Part shown: positions 39,142-39,258 of the stretch, one piece after another
Layout: the number at the start of each line of letters is the position of its first letter
How positions within the stretch are numbered: position 1 is the stretch's first letter
Origin: an uncultured Bacteroidota bacterium
GTDB lineage: Bacteria > Bacteroidota > Bacteroidia > Chitinophagales > LD1
Length of the DNA stretch: 39,258 nucleotides
Reading direction: 5' to 3'
Assembly: GCA_903919075.1 (NCBI GenBank)
Contig: CAIXGR010000041.1
Coordinates: 1-39,258 of the forward strand
The notes under the pieces: model-generated
What the model was told of the DNA's origin: nothing
What the model saw: only the letters and a program-made list of their open reading frames with translations
Database searches by the model: none
Translations under genes and position numbers: made by a program

Positions 39142-39258
39142 TGTAAACCTTCAGAACAAAGTGGACTAATAGAGGGTTAAAATAAAGAGAGTGTTTACTA
39201 ACTTTATTAACCTAAAAACTTAGACCATGTCAGAAGAAAAAGAATCAAAACAAAGCGC
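39142..39258 (+). mobile_element. IS3-family insertion sequence, left end (cut by window edge)
   Basis: The terminus TGTAAACCTTCAGAACAAAG at 39142 continues TGGACTA. IS3-type ends often begin with TG and carry an AGTGGAC core. A reading frame starts 85 bp inside at 39227. It is related to, but not the same as, the terminus at 119-96 (both have CAGAA, AAAGT and GAC in order). Direct evidence of insertion is the reading frame on the left that is broken exactly at this base. Confidence 0.65.
39227..39258 (+). CDS. Start of a putative transposase gene
   Basis: ATG at 39227 opens a frame that reads MSEEKESKQS to the window edge. The position, 85 bp inside an IS3-like terminus, is right for OrfA. 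Ten residues alone do not define a family. Confidence 0.5.
   Translation, partial: MSEEKESKQS

Overview
The window looks like a chromosomal segment of a member of the Bacteroidota, probably Chitinophagia/Sphingobacteriia-like. The evidence is type IX secretion (T9SS) C-terminal sorting domains, a CarboxypepD-type TonB-dependent receptor, a PorV/PorQ-like porin, SUMF1/GldK-like and OmpA-like envelope proteins, and promoters of the Bacteroidota form TTG-N18/19-TAnnTTTG. No tRNA, rRNA or CRISPR array was seen. Both ends of the window fall inside IS3-type insertion sequences (minus-strand terminus at 119, plus-strand terminus at 39142). This is how a draft-assembly contig usually ends.

Layout. 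1-290: end of an IS element and a long imperfect palindrome. 291-8928: four consecutive minus-strand genes for secreted beta-propeller proteins, three Kelch-type and one SBBP-type, all carrying nearly the same roughly 225-residue C-terminal cassette of two Ig-like units and a T9SS sorting domain. 9206-10937: rsmA and a 2-hydroxyacid dehydrogenase. 11215-20448: a probable operon of a TonB-dependent receptor, a 1394-residue secreted protein and a PorV/PorQ-like outer-membrane protein. 20598-22051: greA and a HIT hydrolase, convergent with ruvC. 22147-23808: an ECF sigma factor with a Cys-bearing tail, an SRPBCC protein and a small ABM-like protein. 23811-25830: two tandem M23 peptidase paralogues.

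25909-28917 is the most coherent regulatory unit. A MarR regulator, a pirin, a YceI protein, an NADPH-dependent FMN reductase and an OsmC protein lie in line. The same 12-bp palindrome TTGTATATACAA sits before each of the first three genes. In two of the three cases its first TTG is also the -33 box of a Bacteroidota promoter. This suggests an autoregulated MarR regulon for quinone, electrophile or peroxide stress.

28951-34506: mostly small envelope genes (SMR-like transporter, lipoprotein, CarboxypepD membrane protein, OmpA-like protein, SUMF1-like protein, small secreted and membrane proteins). A 470-bp gap here holds a terminator-like structure that no gene explains. 34546-36372: a 608-residue secreted protein with Ig-like units and a very glycine-rich C-terminus. 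36661-38595: a PAS histidine kinase paired with an Rcp1-like response regulator. 38638-39141: the remains of a secreted protein gene, cut just after its signal-peptide region by the right-hand IS.
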